Notes under the pieces: model-generated
What the model saw: only the letters and a program-made list of their open reading frames with translations
Databases searched by the model: none
Told to the model about the DNA's origin: nothing
Assembly (NCBI GenBank): GCA_018780645.1
Contig: JADMJJ010000005.1
Coordinates: forward strand, 306,024-370,023
DNA length: 64,000 nt
Reading direction: 5' to 3'
Source: Burkholderiaceae bacterium
Lineage (GTDB): Bacteria; Pseudomonadota; Gammaproteobacteria; Burkholderiales; Burkholderiaceae_C
In this document: in pieces, positions 15,247 through 24,427 of the stretch
How the letters are laid out: each line of letters starts with the position of its first letter
How positions within the stretch are numbered: position 1 is the stretch's first letter
Program-made: the position numbers and the translations under genes

Positions 15247-15782
15247 CGCCCCTTCTCCTGAAGCTGGAGGGTACTGGTGCGCTCTATCCACTCGCCCGCG
15301 GCGTCCTGGACAATTTCTCTCAAGGCGATGTCAGTCTCGGAAATCTTCATGATCTTGCCGTAATTCACGCCCAGGTAATCGCCAGACTTGACCTGGTAAA
15401 GCAGGTTGTCCACCTTGAGCAGCGCATATTGCCGACCCTCGCGGGACACGCTGCCGACCATCGTCATGCTGTCCAGCGGAAAGGCCTCCAGAGGCTGCTT
15501 GCGACGGCTCATTTCCGAGGTCAGCAAGGAGTTCGGTTGCCGCGCCTCCTGCTTGACTGCCACCGTCAACTTCTGGGCGCTGAACGGCTCGACGCTGGTC
15601 TGTGTCTCGTAGGCCTGGGGCAGGAACTTCTTGGGCGGCACCAGCGGCTTGACGGTGGCCTGCACCTCGCGCTTCTGCTGCTCCATCCATTGGCGCAATT
15701 CATCCATGTCGGCCGCGCAGCCCATCAGCATGATGGGACCCAGACACAAGGCGCCGACGGTGCGCATCGACAGACGCCTCAT
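15243..15782 (-). CDS. pilP: Type IV pilus assembly lipoprotein PilP
   Basis: PilP is an inner-membrane lipoprotein that links the PilNO dimer to the secretin PilQ. The 179-residue sequence has a signal peptide ending LMGC with the lipidated cysteine at C22. A flexible Pro-rich stretch follows, then the C-terminal beta-domain (MVGSVSREGRQYALLKVDNLLYQVKSGDYLG is split here as the SREGRQYALL and YQVKSGDYLG blocks), which is the HR-like fold of the family. It overlaps pilO by an ATGA at its start and pilQ by four bases at its end, so translation of the three genes is coupled. Confidence 0.95.
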   Translation of the reverse strand: MRRLSMRTVGALCLGPIMLMGCAADMDELRQWMEQQKREVQATVKPLVPPKKFLPQAYETQTSVEPFSAQKLTVAVKQEARQPNSLLTSEMSRRKQPLEAFPLDSMTMVGSVSREGRQYALLKVDNLLYQVKSGDYLGVNYGKIMKISETDIALREIVQDAAGEWIERTSTLQLQEKGR

Positions 15783-16474
15783 TTCTTCGCTCCAGCTTTG
15801 CTGGTGGCCTTGCGTTGCTCAGCCACCTCGGTCGAGTCCAGATAGCGATAGGTGCGGGCCGTGGCCTCCATGGACAGGGTGCCTGCGGTGCTTGCGTCCT
15901 TGCTGGTGCCTGCCGTCACCACCAGGTTGTGCAGCGTGACGATGCGCGACAGATTGGCCACGTCGGCCGCAAACGCGCCGATATCGTGATAGCGCCCCGA
16001 CACCCGCACCGAGATCGGCAGCTCGGCGTAATAGTCCTTGACCGCCACCTGACCGGGCCGGAACAGCTCGAACTGCAGGCCGCGGCCCAGACCGGCCTGG
16101 TTGATGTCGGACAGCAGCGCATCCATCTCGGCCTTGCCGGGGAGCTGCTTCTCCAGCTGCGTCACATACTCCTCGACCTGGCGCTTTTGCTTGCGCAGCT
16201 CGGGCAGGTTGACGGCCTGGCTGAGCTTGCCACGGTAGTCCTGCTTGAGCGTGGGCTCCCGGTCATGCTCCGCCTGCAATTGGGTCTGGGCATCGGCCAG
16301 CACCAGATACCAGCTCAGCCCCAGCACCACCACCACCACGGCCAGGAAGGCCGCCAACTTGGGCAGCAGGGGCCATTGGCCGGGCTCGTTGGGGTTGAGT
16401 CCGCGAAACTGCGAGGCGGCCCGCTCGAACTGAGCATTCAGGTCGAACTTGGGGGTACTTGCCTTGGTCGCCAT
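15779..16474 (-). CDS. pilO: Type IV pilus inner-membrane protein PilO
   Basis: PilO forms a heterodimer with PilN in the periplasm as part of the alignment complex. The 231-residue protein has a short cytoplasmic N-terminus, one transmembrane helix at about 41-60, a coiled-coil region (roughly 65-110, rich in Gln, Glu and Lys), and a ferredoxin-like domain with the conserved LPGKAEMDALLSDINQAG segment. Gene order and the ATGA overlap with pilP support the assignment. Confidence 0.95.
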   Translation of the reverse strand: MATKASTPKFDLNAQFERAASQFRGLNPNEPGQWPLLPKLAAFLAVVVVVLGLSWYLVLADAQTQLQAEHDREPTLKQDYRGKLSQAVNLPELRKQKRQVEEYVTQLEKQLPGKAEMDALLSDINQAGLGRGLQFELFRPGQVAVKDYYAELPISVRVSGRYHDIGAFAADVANLSRIVTLHNLVVTAGTSKDASTAGTLSMEATARTYRYLDSTEVAEQRKATSKAGAKK

Positions 16475-16481
16475 GCTTGCC

Positions 16482-17093
16482 TCAGCTCTTATTGGTCTTG
16501 GACGCAGCGCCCGGGGCGCCCGCGGCCTCGGTCTGCGGCTGCTTGATCGAGACGCGCAGCGAGAATTCGTTCAAGCGCTTCTGCTCGCGACTGTTGGTCG
16601 TCAGGGTCGAGGCCCGGATCTCGACCAGCTCGGGACGTTCCAGCCATTCCGACGCCCGCGCCGTGTTGCGCAGGAACTCGGAAACACGTTCCTGGGTCTG
16701 CGCAATGCCGGTGATCGTGACCACCTGGCCGGCCTGGCGGATGCTGCTCAGATAGACGCCCTCGGGCGTGTGCTTGGCCAGCTCGTTGAGCAGATGCACC
16801 GGCGTGTTGCGATCGGTCTGCAGATCCTCGACCGCCTTCTGCCTGGCCTTCAGTGACTCGATCTCGGACTTCAGATTGGCGATGTCCTTGATCTGGATCT
16901 CCAGGCGATCGATCTCGGCCTTCAGGTACTGGTTTCGGCCCTGCTGCTCGCTGGTCAGCTGCATCAGCACCGCGTAGCCGACTGCCGCGATGCCCAGGCC
17001 CACCAGTGCCGAAACACCCAGACCCACGAAGAACGCGGTCTTGCGGCGTTTGCGCTTTTCCTCCCGGTGCGGGAGCAGATTGATCAAGATCAC
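16482..17093 (-). CDS. pilN: Type IV pilus inner-membrane protein PilN
   Basis: PilN carries the short N-terminal INLLPHRE motif (residues 3-10), which in this family docks into cytoplasmic PilM. A single transmembrane helix (about 20-45), a coiled coil and a periplasmic domain follow; the PilO partner gene lies 7 nt downstream. It is 203 residues long, close to the family norm. Its start overlaps the pilM stop (ATGA). Confidence 0.95.
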   Translation of the reverse strand: MILINLLPHREEKRKRRKTAFFVGLGVSALVGLGIAAVGYAVLMQLTSEQQGRNQYLKAEIDRLEIQIKDIANLKSEIESLKARQKAVEDLQTDRNTPVHLLNELAKHTPEGVYLSSIRQAGQVVTITGIAQTQERVSEFLRNTARASEWLERPELVEIRASTLTTNSREQKRLNEFSLRVSIKQPQTEAAGAPGAASKTNKS

Positions 17094-18169
17094 TGGTGGA
17101 ACCTCCGCATCGCCAACCCGCAGGCGGTCAGATAGGAAGGCGCCTCACGGCGCAGCTTGCCCTCGCGAATATTGGAGCCCAGCGCCATGTTCTCGAACGG
17201 GTTCACCACCATGCAGGCGAAACCGGTCAACTCGGTGACCCGTTCCTTCAAACCGGGCAGGGTGGCTGTGCCACCGGCCAGCATCACGTAATGCACCTTG
17301 TGGTGCGGCGTGCTGGTGAAGAAGTACTGCAGCGCCCGGCCGATTTCCTGAGACAGGCTGTCCACGAACGGAATCAATACCGACGATTCATAGTCCTCGG
17401 GCAGGTCATTGGCCAGCTTCTTCTGCTCGGCCTCCTCATACGAGAAACCATACTGGCGCGAAATCAGCTGCGTCAGTTGTGAACCACCGAAGGCCTGATC
17501 GCGGTCATACAGCATCTCGTCATCGCGCAGCACCTTGAGGCTGGTGGTGTCGGCACCGATTTCGAACAACGCAACCAGAGCATCCTTGCCGGCATTGGGT
17601 AAATTCGCCACCAGACGGCCCATCGCCATGCGCGAGGCATGGGACTCGATGTCCAGTATGGCCGGACGCAGGCCGGCGGCCTCGGCCAGGCCCTGACGGT
17701 CCTGCACGCGGTCCTTGCGCGAAGCGGCGATCAAGACCTCGACGTCACCGATCGAGGTCGGACTGGGCCCAATGACGCAGAAGTCCAGACTCACCTCGTC
17801 GAGCGAAAACGGTATGTACTGATTGGCCTCGGCCTCGACCTGTATCTCAAGTTCCTCATCGCGAAGGCCGGCGGGCAGCATGATCTTCTTGGTGATAACG
17901 GCCGATTGCGGCATGGCCAACACGGCCTGGCGGGTGCGGGTGCCGCTCTTGGCAACCACCCGACGCACGGCGTCGGCGACCTCATCGAATTTCTCGATCT
18001 GGCCATCGGTGATCCAGCCCTTCTCGAAAGGCTCGGCGGCAAAGCGCTCCAGCACATATTCGCCGGCGGCGTTCTGCCCCAATTCGACCAGCTTGACGCT
18101 TGATGAACTGATGTCCAAGCCAATCATCGGCGCATGCTTGCGACCCAGCAGCACGTCAAGAATTCCCAT
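17090..18169 (-). CDS. pilM: Type IV pilus assembly ATPase-like protein PilM
   Basis: PilM is an actin-like cytoplasmic protein that binds the N-terminus of PilN. The 359-residue sequence begins with GLDISSSSVKLVEL, the phosphate-1 loop of the actin/FtsA fold, and has the second nucleotide loop near the middle (ALFEIGADTTSLKVL) and the adenosine motif MLAGGTATLPGL. It is the first gene of the pilMNOPQ operon. The 265-nt gap to the divergent PBP1A gene must hold both promoters; I could not fix their positions. Confidence 0.96.
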   Translation of the reverse strand: MGILDVLLGRKHAPMIGLDISSSSVKLVELGQNAAGEYVLERFAAEPFEKGWITDGQIEKFDEVADAVRRVVAKSGTRTRQAVLAMPQSAVITKKIMLPAGLRDEELEIQVEAEANQYIPFSLDEVSLDFCVIGPSPTSIGDVEVLIAASRKDRVQDRQGLAEAAGLRPAILDIESHASRMAMGRLVANLPNAGKDALVALFEIGADTTSLKVLRDDEMLYDRDQAFGGSQLTQLISRQYGFSYEEAEQKKLANDLPEDYESSVLIPFVDSLSQEIGRALQYFFTSTPHHKVHYVMLAGGTATLPGLKERVTELTGFACMVVNPFENMALGSNIREGKLRREAPSYLTACGLAMRRFHQ

Positions 18170-18434
18170 GACGCCTTTCTCCCCAACGCTTCAATGTGCG
18201 TCGGACTGTTAAGAAACTACTTCAATGCTAGCAGTAAAGGTGTTGACCCACAAAGGAAATCCGGCCGAGCCAGCCTCTCCTACGTTGCTAAACATACACG
18301 CGCAAAGCTGGCCCGGATCGGCTTAGAAGCGCTGAAATCACCGCCCACTTCCATCAAATGCCAAACAGTTCACGAATCCGCCGGGGCCGGGTTGAAGCGC
18401 TTCCTATAATCGCGGGCATCGCGCCCGGAGGCCC

Positions 18435-20804
18435 ATGAGCGAATCCAATCAACCGACATCCACCGCATCTCGCCCGAACTCTGGAGGCGCCCTGGCCATG
18501 ATGGGCCGCATGCTGGCCAAACTGTTCGGCCTGGCCCTGGCCTTGTTGATGATAGGGCTGCTGCTGCTGGGCGTGGCACTGGCCGTTGCCTATCCGAAAC
18601 TGCCCGACACCTCGGGTTTGACCGAATACCGCCCCAAACTGCCGCTGCGGGTTTTTTCGTCCGACGGCGTGCTCCTGGGCGAGTTTGGCGAGGAGCGCCG
18701 CAATTTCGTGCCCATCCAGCAAATCCCCAAGGTCATGCAGGATGCGGTGTTGTCGATTGAAGATGCCCGGTTTTACAAGCATGGCGGCGTGGACTACCTG
18801 GGCATCATCCGCGCGGGTTTGGCCAATCTCGCGGAATCCCGCAGCCAGGGCGCCTCCACCATCACCCAGCAGGTGGCTAGAAACTTCTATCTGTCCACCG
18901 AAAAAACCCTCACACGCAAGATTTACGAAATCTTACTGGCGCTGAAGATCGAAAGCGAGCTGAGCAAGGAACAGATTCTCGAGGTCTATATGAACCAGAT
19001 ATTCCTGGGTCATCGGGCCTACGGCTTTGCGGCCGCCAGCGAGGTCTATTTCGGCAAGGCGCTGAAGGATCTCTCGATCGCCGAGGCAGCCATGTTGGCC
19101 GGCCTGCCCAAGGCCCCCTCCTCCTACAACCCGTTCAGCAATCCGCGGCGTGCCACGCTCAGGCAGCAGTACATCATCGACCGCATGCTGGAGAACGACT
19201 TCATCACGGTCGAGCAGCATGACGTCGCCAAGGCGGAGCCGTTGCGCTACCGCCAGGTCTCGGTACCACCGGCCCATGCCGAGTTTGTGGCCGAGACCGC
19301 CCGGCAACTGGTCTATGCGCAGTACGGCGACGAGGCCTACAGCCGCGGTCTGAATGTCTACCTGACGCTGCGCGCCGACGAGCAGACGGCCGCCTACCGG
19401 GCACTGCGCAAGGGCATTCTGGACTTCGAGAAGCGCCAGGTCTATCGCGGCCCCGAGGCCTATGTCGATCTGCCCTCCGATCCGAAAGAGCTGGATGCCC
19501 GTGTCGCCGATGCGCTGTCCGACCACCCGGACAACGACGAGTTCATCGCCGCGGTCGCTCTGGAGGCCAGCCCGAAGAAGGTCGTGGCCTCCTTGCAAAG
19601 CGGCGAAACCATCACCATTACCGGCGAGGGCTTGAAACCTGCCACCTCCGGCCTGGCCGAGCGCGGCAACCCGAAGACGCAGATCCGACGTGGCGCGGTG
19701 ATAAGGGTGGTCAGGGGTCCGGCACCGAAGAACGAGTGGGCCATTACCCAGCTGCCCGAAGTCGAGGGCGCCTTCGTCTCGATGGATCCGCGCAACGGCC
19801 AGATACGCGCCATGGTTGGCGGCTTCGACTATGCGAAGAACAAGTTCAATCATGTGACCCAGGCCTGGCGCCAGCCGGGCTCCAGTTTCAAGCCCTTCAT
19901 CTATTCGGCGGCGCTGGAGAAAGGCTTCACACCGGCCACCATAGTCAATGACGCGCCGTTGTTCTTCGACGCCAGCAGCACCGGCAGCCAGCCCTGGGAG
20001 CCGAAGAACTACGACGGCAAGTTCGAGGGCCTGATGCCGCTGCGCACGGCGCTGGCCAAGTCCAAGAACATGGTGTCGATACGGGTGCTGCAGGCCATCG
20101 GCGCCGACTACGGTCAGGAGTGGGTCACCCATTTCGGCTTCGAAGCCGACAAGCATCCGGCCTATCTGACCATGGCCCTGGGCGCCGGCTCGGTGACGCC
20201 GATGCAGATGGTGCAGGGCTACGCGGTGTTCGCCAATGGCGGGCTCCGGGTGACGCCGCAGTTGATCGCAAAGCTGACCGACGCCCGAGGCAAGCTGCTG
20301 CATGAGGCGCCCGAGCCGAAGGTCGGCGAAGATTCGCGTGTCATAGACGCGCGCAATGCCTTCGTGATGAGCAGCCTGCTGCAGGAAGTGACACGGTCGG
20401 GCACGGCCGCCAGGGCCCAGGCGACCCTGAAGCGCCCCGACATCTACGGCAAGACCGGCACCACCAACGACTCGATGGACGCCTGGTTCGCCGGCTACCA
20501 GCACAATGTGGTGGCCGTGGTCTGGATAGGCTATGACACGCCGCGCAAGCTGGGCACCGGGGAAACCGGCGGCGGCCTGTCACTGCCGGTGTGGATCGAC
20601 TACATGAGCTTCGCCCTGAAGGGCGTGCCGGTTGACGAACCCGAGGCGCCCGAGGGCGTGGTCAACCATGGCGGTGAATGGTTCTATGACGAGTACGCCG
20701 GCACTGCCGGCGTGCGCAGCATCACCAGCGACACCAACGCCGGCCTGCCCAAGTCTGCCAACGAGGAAGAGAAGAAGAGCATTCTCGACTTGTTCCGGCG
20801 GTAG
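18435..20804 (+). CDS. mrcA: Penicillin-binding protein 1A (bifunctional peptidoglycan synthase)
   Basis: This class A PBP polymerises lipid II and crosslinks peptides in the periplasm. A cytoplasmic tail and one membrane helix (about 28-52) precede the GT51 transglycosylase domain with catalytic E109 in SIEDARFYKHGGVD and the QGASTITQQ motif (about 138-146). The transpeptidase domain has the SxxK motif at S483-K486, SKN at 543-545 and KTGT at 673-676. Length (789) is normal. GGAGG precedes the ATG. It is divergent from pilM, the usual neighbour arrangement in gamma- and betaproteobacteria. Confidence 0.96.
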   Translation: MSESNQPTSTASRPNSGGALAMMGRMLAKLFGLALALLMIGLLLLGVALAVAYPKLPDTSGLTEYRPKLPLRVFSSDGVLLGEFGEERRNFVPIQQIPKVMQDAVLSIEDARFYKHGGVDYLGIIRAGLANLAESRSQGASTITQQVARNFYLSTEKTLTRKIYEILLALKIESELSKEQILEVYMNQIFLGHRAYGFAAASEVYFGKALKDLSIAEAAMLAGLPKAPSSYNPFSNPRRATLRQQYIIDRMLENDFITVEQHDVAKAEPLRYRQVSVPPAHAEFVAETARQLVYAQYGDEAYSRGLNVYLTLRADEQTAAYRALRKGILDFEKRQVYRGPEAYVDLPSDPKELDARVADALSDHPDNDEFIAAVALEASPKKVVASLQSGETITITGEGLKPATSGLAERGNPKTQIRRGAVIRVVRGPAPKNEWAITQLPEVEGAFVSMDPRNGQIRAMVGGFDYAKNKFNHVTQAWRQPGSSFKPFIYSAALEKGFTPATIVNDAPLFFDASSTGSQPWEPKNYDGKFEGLMPLRTALAKSKNMVSIRVLQAIGADYGQEWVTHFGFEADKHPAYLTMALGAGSVTPMQMVQGYAVFANGGLRVTPQLIAKLTDARGKLLHEAPEPKVGEDSRVIDARNAFVMSSLLQEVTRSGTAARAQATLKRPDIYGKTGTTNDSMDAWFAGYQHNVVAVVWIGYDTPRKLGTGETGGGLSLPVWIDYMSFALKGVPVDEPEAPEGVVNHGGEWFYDEYAGTAGVRSITSDTNAGLPKSANEEEKKSILDLFRR

Positions 20805-20814
20805 ACCTACCGCA

Positions 20815-21174
20815 TCAGGCCGGCTTGAATTCCAGCGCCAGGCCCGCCTGGGCGCTGGCATGGGCCGACAGGGCGGCATGAAACTCGCGCCCGTCCTTGG
20901 TGTCCAGCCACTGGCCATCGACGTATTTGAAGTGGAAGCCGCCGCCCCGGGCGGCCAGCCACAGCTCCTGCAGCGGCGGCTGCGTGTTGATCACGATCTT
21001 GCTGCCATTGCCGAAACTCAGCTCGAGCAGGCCACCGGTGCGGTGGGTGTCGATGTCGACCACGTCTTCGTCCAGCCAGGCGTCCAGGGTGGACTCAATG
21101 GCACTGAGCACGGCAAAGGCCTTGCTCAGATAGTCGCTGTCGGACAGCGGAGTGGCAGCAAGAGGAGCATTCAT
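20815..21174 (-). CDS. cyaY: Iron donor protein CyaY (frataxin)
   Basis: CyaY is the small bacterial frataxin that modulates iron-sulfur cluster assembly. The 119-residue protein starts at 21174 (MNAPLAATPLSD). It has the acidic first helix (SAIESTLDAWLDEDVVDIDTHR region), the beta-sheet block with SFGNGSKIVINTQPPLQELWLA, and the GGGFHFKY and DTKDG segments of the family. The reading frame stays open 54 codons upstream, but that part has no family similarity and runs into the divergent lptM gene. Only 18 nt separate the two start codons. Confidence 0.95.
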   Translation of the reverse strand: MNAPLAATPLSDSDYLSKAFAVLSAIESTLDAWLDEDVVDIDTHRTGGLLELSFGNGSKIVINTQPPLQELWLAARGGGFHFKYVDGQWLDTKDGREFHAALSAHASAQAGLALEFKPA

Positions 21175-21192
21175 GGCCGGTAGAATCTTTTC

Positions 21193-21378
21193 ATGATCAA
21201 GCAAACGCAAAGTGTAGTCTCCACCCATGTCGCCTCGCTGGGCAAAGGGTGGTATGTGGGCGCACTGCTGACGCTGGCACTGTGCAGCGCGGGTTGCGGG
21301 CAAAAGGGCCCGCTGTACATGCCCGCGGCGCAACAAGCCACTCTGCCGGCACCACCTGCCTCTGCGGCAAAACCATGA
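21193..21378 (+). CDS. lptM: LPS translocon maturation chaperone LptM-like small lipoprotein
   Basis: The 61-residue product has a membrane-targeting segment (about 21-33) followed by CGQKGPLYMP, the signature of the YifL/LptM lipoproteins, with the lipidated cysteine at C35. LptM assists assembly of the LptDE outer-membrane translocon. The start is uncertain: ATG at 21193 or GTG at 21256, the second preceded by AAAGGGTGG but giving a very short leader. The stop codon lies inside the hairpin at 21374-21408, so the gene is monocistronic; the usual downstream lysA is absent. Confidence 0.8.
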   Translation: MIKQTQSVVSTHVASLGKGWYVGALLTLALCSAGCGQKGPLYMPAAQQATLPAPPASAAKP

Positions 21379-21408
21379 AAAACGGCGCCCTCGGCGCCGT
21401 TTTTCATG
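21374..21408. terminator. Bidirectional terminator between lptM and the peptide ABC operon
   Basis: A perfect 16-bp inverted repeat (21374-21389 with 21393-21408, loop CTC) has A5 in its left arm and T5 in its right arm, so it can end transcripts from both sides. It contains the lptM stop codon. Confidence 0.9.
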
Positions 21409-21424
21409 TGCAGCGAAGCGGCCC

Positions 21425-22423
21425 TCAGGCGCGCCCCTCGGCGACCGCGTGGCAGGCTATTCGGATGCCCTGAAACTCGGCCAGCACCGGGCGCTCGACC
21501 TTGCAGCGATCATTGGCCAGCGGGCAGCGCGGATGGAAGCTGCAGCCGCTGGGCGGATTCAGCGGATTGGGCACCTCGCCCTGCACCGGGGTGCGCGAGC
21601 GACCGGTCATGTGGATGTCCGGAATCGCGTCCAGCAGCATGCGGGTGTACGGGTGGCGCGGCTTGTCGAACAGATCCTTCTTGTCAGCCAGTTCCACCAG
21701 ACGCCCCAGGTACATCACGCCGACCTGATCGGCCACATGGCGCACCACGGCCAGGTTGTGCGAGATGAACAGATAGGTCAGGCCGCGCTCGCGCTGCAGG
21801 TCCTTCATGATGTTCAAGACCTGGGCCTGAACGGACACGTCCAGCGCCGAGGTCGGCTCGTCGCAGACCAGGAACTCCGGCTGCGTGGCCAGCGCGCGCG
21901 CGATCGAAATGCGCTGGCGCTGACCGCCGGAGAACTGGTGCGGGAACTTCTCCACGTCGGCCGCCGCCAGGCCCACCGACTGCAACAAGGCAATGACGCG
22001 CTGCTGCAACTCGTCCGAGCCATTGACCATGCCGTGCTCGCGCAGCGGCTCGCCGACGATGTCCTGCACCTTCCAGCGCGGGTTCAGGCTGGCATAGGGA
22101 TCCTGGAAGATCATCTGCGTGCGCCGGCGCAGCGTGCGGCCCTCGGGCGTTGCCAGGGTGGCGGCGATATCGGCACCATCGAAGCTGACCACGCCCTGGG
22201 TGGGCTTGTACAGGCCGACCAGCAGGCGTGCCACCGTGCTCTTGCCGCAGCCCGACTCACCGACCAGGGCCAGCGTCTTGCCGCGCTCAATCGTAAAGCT
22301 CACGCCATCCACGGCATGCACATACATCTTGGGCTTGCGCTCGACGACGCGATTCAGCCAGGGTGCGGACACGTCGAAGATCTTGGCCAGATCCTTGACC
22401 TCAACCAATGGATGATTGCTCAC
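21425..22423 (-). CDS. Peptide-type ABC transporter ATP-binding protein (DppF/OppF-like)
   Basis: This is the second ATPase of a dipeptide/oligopeptide/nickel-family importer. From the GTG at 22423 the 332-residue protein has Walker A GESGCGKS (55-62), the signature FSGGQRQR, Walker [13 protein letters not shown], and the C-terminal oligopeptide/dipeptide extension with [16 protein letters not shown] chose the GTG because it overlaps the upstream stop codon (GTGA); the longer frame begins inside the upstream gene. The C-terminal cysteine-rich HPRC motif is typical of OppD/OppF. Substrate cannot be read from the sequence. Confidence 0.93.
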   Translation of the reverse strand: MSNHPLVEVKDLAKIFDVSAPWLNRVVERKPKMYVHAVDGVSFTIERGKTLALVGESGCGKSTVARLLVGLYKPTQGVVSFDGADIAATLATPEGRTLRRRTQMIFQDPYASLNPRWKVQDIVGEPLREHGMVNGSDELQQRVIALLQSVGLAAADVEKFPHQFSGGQRQRISIARALATQPEFLVCDEPTSALDVSVQAQVLNIMKDLQRERGLTYLFISHNLAVVRHVADQVGVMYLGRLVELADKKDLFDKPRHPYTRMLLDAIPDIHMTGRSRTPVQGEVPNPLNPPSGCSFHPRCPLANDRCKVERPVLAEFQGIRIACHAVAEGRA

Positions 22424-23403
22424 GCCCTGTTCTCCTGGCCTTCGGCATGCAACCAGCACGCCACGCGGGTGGCTCCCGCCTGTATCAAATTCGGACGCTC
22501 AGCACGGCAGCGATCGAAGACATTGGGGCAGCGCGGGTTGTAGGCGCAGCCGGTTGGAATATTGTTGAGTCGCGGCATCGAGCCATCGATCTGCAGCAGG
22601 CGCTCGCGGTCCTCATCCATCGCCGGGATCGAGCCCATCAGACCCGTCGTGTACGGGTGGGCCGGCTTGTGTATCACATCCTGCACCGGGCCAATCTCGG
22701 CAATGCGGCCGGCGTACATCACCGCCACACGGTCGCAGGTCTCGGCGATCACGCCCATATCGTGGGTGACCAGCATCACCGCCGCGCCCTGCTCCTTGCA
22801 GAGATTCTTCAGCAGCGAAATGATCTGGGCCTGGATCGAGACGTCCAGCGCCGTGGTCGGCTCGTCGGCGACGATCAGCTTGGGCTTGGCGGCCAACGCC
22901 AGCGCGATCACCACGCGCTGCCGCATGCCGCCGGAGAACTGGTGCGGGTATTGATCAACGCGCTGGGCTGCGGCCGGGATGCCGGTCTGCTCCAGCAGCT
23001 CGATGGCACGCTTGCGCGCCTCCGACTGGCTCATCGGCAGGTGAGTGGTGATGGTCTCGACCAGCTGCCGGCCCACCGTGTACAGCGGGTTCAGCGAGGT
23101 CAGCGGGTCCTGGAAGATCGCGCCGATCTGGCGACCGCGGATGCGGCGCATTTCCTCGTAGCCGAGGTTGTCGATGCGCTTGCCCTCCAGGCGGATCTCA
23201 CCGCTGGCGATGCGCCCCGGGGGGTCGAGCAGGCCGATGATGGCCGCGCCGGTCAATGATTTGCCGGCGCCCGACTCGCCGACCACGCCCAGGATCTCGC
23301 CCGGTGCGATGTCGAAGGATATGTCGTCGAGCGCAAGCAAGGTGCCGCGGCGCGTCGGAAACTCGACGCGCAGATTGCGGACTTCAAGCAGTGGAGCAGT
23401 CAT
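22420..23403 (-). CDS. Peptide-type ABC transporter ATP-binding protein (DppD/OppD-like)
   Basis: This is the first ATPase of the importer, 327 residues. Walker A GESGAGKS is at 42-49. The signature FSGGMRQR, Walker B LIVADEPTTALD and the C-terminal IPTGCAYNPRCP extension mark it as the OppD/DppD type. It lies between the permease genes and the second ATPase gene, with a 4-nt overlap downstream, so the four genes form one operon in the order B-C-D-F. Confidence 0.93.
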   Translation of the reverse strand: MTAPLLEVRNLRVEFPTRRGTLLALDDISFDIAPGEILGVVGESGAGKSLTGAAIIGLLDPPGRIASGEIRLEGKRIDNLGYEEMRRIRGRQIGAIFQDPLTSLNPLYTVGRQLVETITTHLPMSQSEARKRAIELLEQTGIPAAAQRVDQYPHQFSGGMRQRVVIALALAAKPKLIVADEPTTALDVSIQAQIISLLKNLCKEQGAAVMLVTHDMGVIAETCDRVAVMYAGRIAEIGPVQDVIHKPAHPYTTGLMGSIPAMDEDRERLLQIDGSMPRLNNIPTGCAYNPRCPNVFDRCRAERPNLIQAGATRVACWLHAEGQENRA

Positions 23404-23439
23404 GCAGTCACTTTGGCGGTAAGAGGGTTAGCCGCGGAT

Positions 23440-24408
23440 TCAACGCAGGCGCGGGTTCAGCGCATCGCGCAGCCAGTCGCCCAGCAGGTTCACGCTCAGC
23501 GCGATCAGCACCAGCATCGCGCCGGGCCAGATGGTGATCCACCACTCGCCGGAGAACAGGAAGTCGTTGCCGACGCGAATCAGGGTGCCCAGCGAGGGAC
23601 TCGTCGGCGGCACGCCCAGGCCCAGGAAGGACAGCGTCGCCTCGGCGATGATGGCAAAGGCGACCTGGATGGTGGCCAGCACCAGCACCGGCCCCAGCAC
23701 GTTGGGCAGCACATGGCGCACCATGATGCGTGAAGGCTTGACGCCGATCACGCGGGCCGCCTGCACATACTCCTTGTTGCGCTCGACCAGGGTGGAGCCG
23801 CGCACCGTGCGGGCGTACTGCACCCAGCCGGAGAGCGAGATGGCCACGATCAGCACCGCATAGGCCAAAGCGTCCGGCGCGTTCGGGAACATTGCCTTGC
23901 CCAGGCCGTCGATCAGCAGCGCCACCAGCAGCGAGGGGAAGGACAGCATCACGTCGCAGACGCGCATGATGAAGGCATCGACCTTGCCACCCGCAAAGCC
24001 CGACAGCAGGCCCAGGCTGACGCCGACCACCAGGGACACAAACACCGAAGCCAGGCCGACGAACAGCGAAATGCGCGCGCCATACATCAGCGCCGACAGC
24101 AGATCCCGACCCTGGTCATCGGTGCCCAGCAGGTACTTGCTCTTGCCGCCCTCGATCCAGGCCGGCGGCAGCCGCGCATCGATCAGTTCCAGCGAGGCGA
24201 GATCGAAGGGATTGTGCGGCGCCACCCAGTTGGCGAACAGCGCACAGAACACGCAGATGAACGCAATCACCGCGGCCAGTATGGCCATCGGGGAGTTGCA
24301 GAAGGAATGCCACACGTCGCCGTCGAAGAATCGTGCCAGGCGACCAGGCGCCTTCGGTATCACGACCGCGCTACCCGTTGTTGCCCCGTCGGAGGAACTG
24401 CTGCTCAT
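23440..24408 (-). CDS. Peptide-type ABC transporter permease (DppC/OppC-like)
   Basis: This inner-membrane permease has an N-terminal cytoplasmic stretch, a first helix (AILAAVIAFICVFCALF) and five more hydrophobic segments. It carries the OppC-specific LGTDDQGRDLLSALMYGAR motif and the EAA loop (EYVQAARVIGVKPSRIMVRHVLPN, cited here only by its EYVQAARVIG start). I chose the ATG at 24408 because GGGAG lies 8 nt upstream. An ATG five codons earlier is also possible, whereas the longest frame begins inside the upstream gene. 322 residues. Confidence 0.9.
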   Translation of the reverse strand: MSSSSSDGATTGSAVVIPKAPGRLARFFDGDVWHSFCNSPMAILAAVIAFICVFCALFANWVAPHNPFDLASLELIDARLPPAWIEGGKSKYLLGTDDQGRDLLSALMYGARISLFVGLASVFVSLVVGVSLGLLSGFAGGKVDAFIMRVCDVMLSFPSLLVALLIDGLGKAMFPNAPDALAYAVLIVAISLSGWVQYARTVRGSTLVERNKEYVQAARVIGVKPSRIMVRHVLPNVLGPVLVLATIQVAFAIIAEATLSFLGLGVPPTSPSLGTLIRVGNDFLFSGEWWITIWPGAMLVLIALSVNLLGDWLRDALNPRLR

Positions 24409-24427
24409 GCCATTGGCTCCCATGTTC

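Noticed and set aside
18933..20504. A 523-codon frame antisense to the PBP1A gene
   Set aside because: It is a shadow of the certain gene on the other strand with no recognisable domain.
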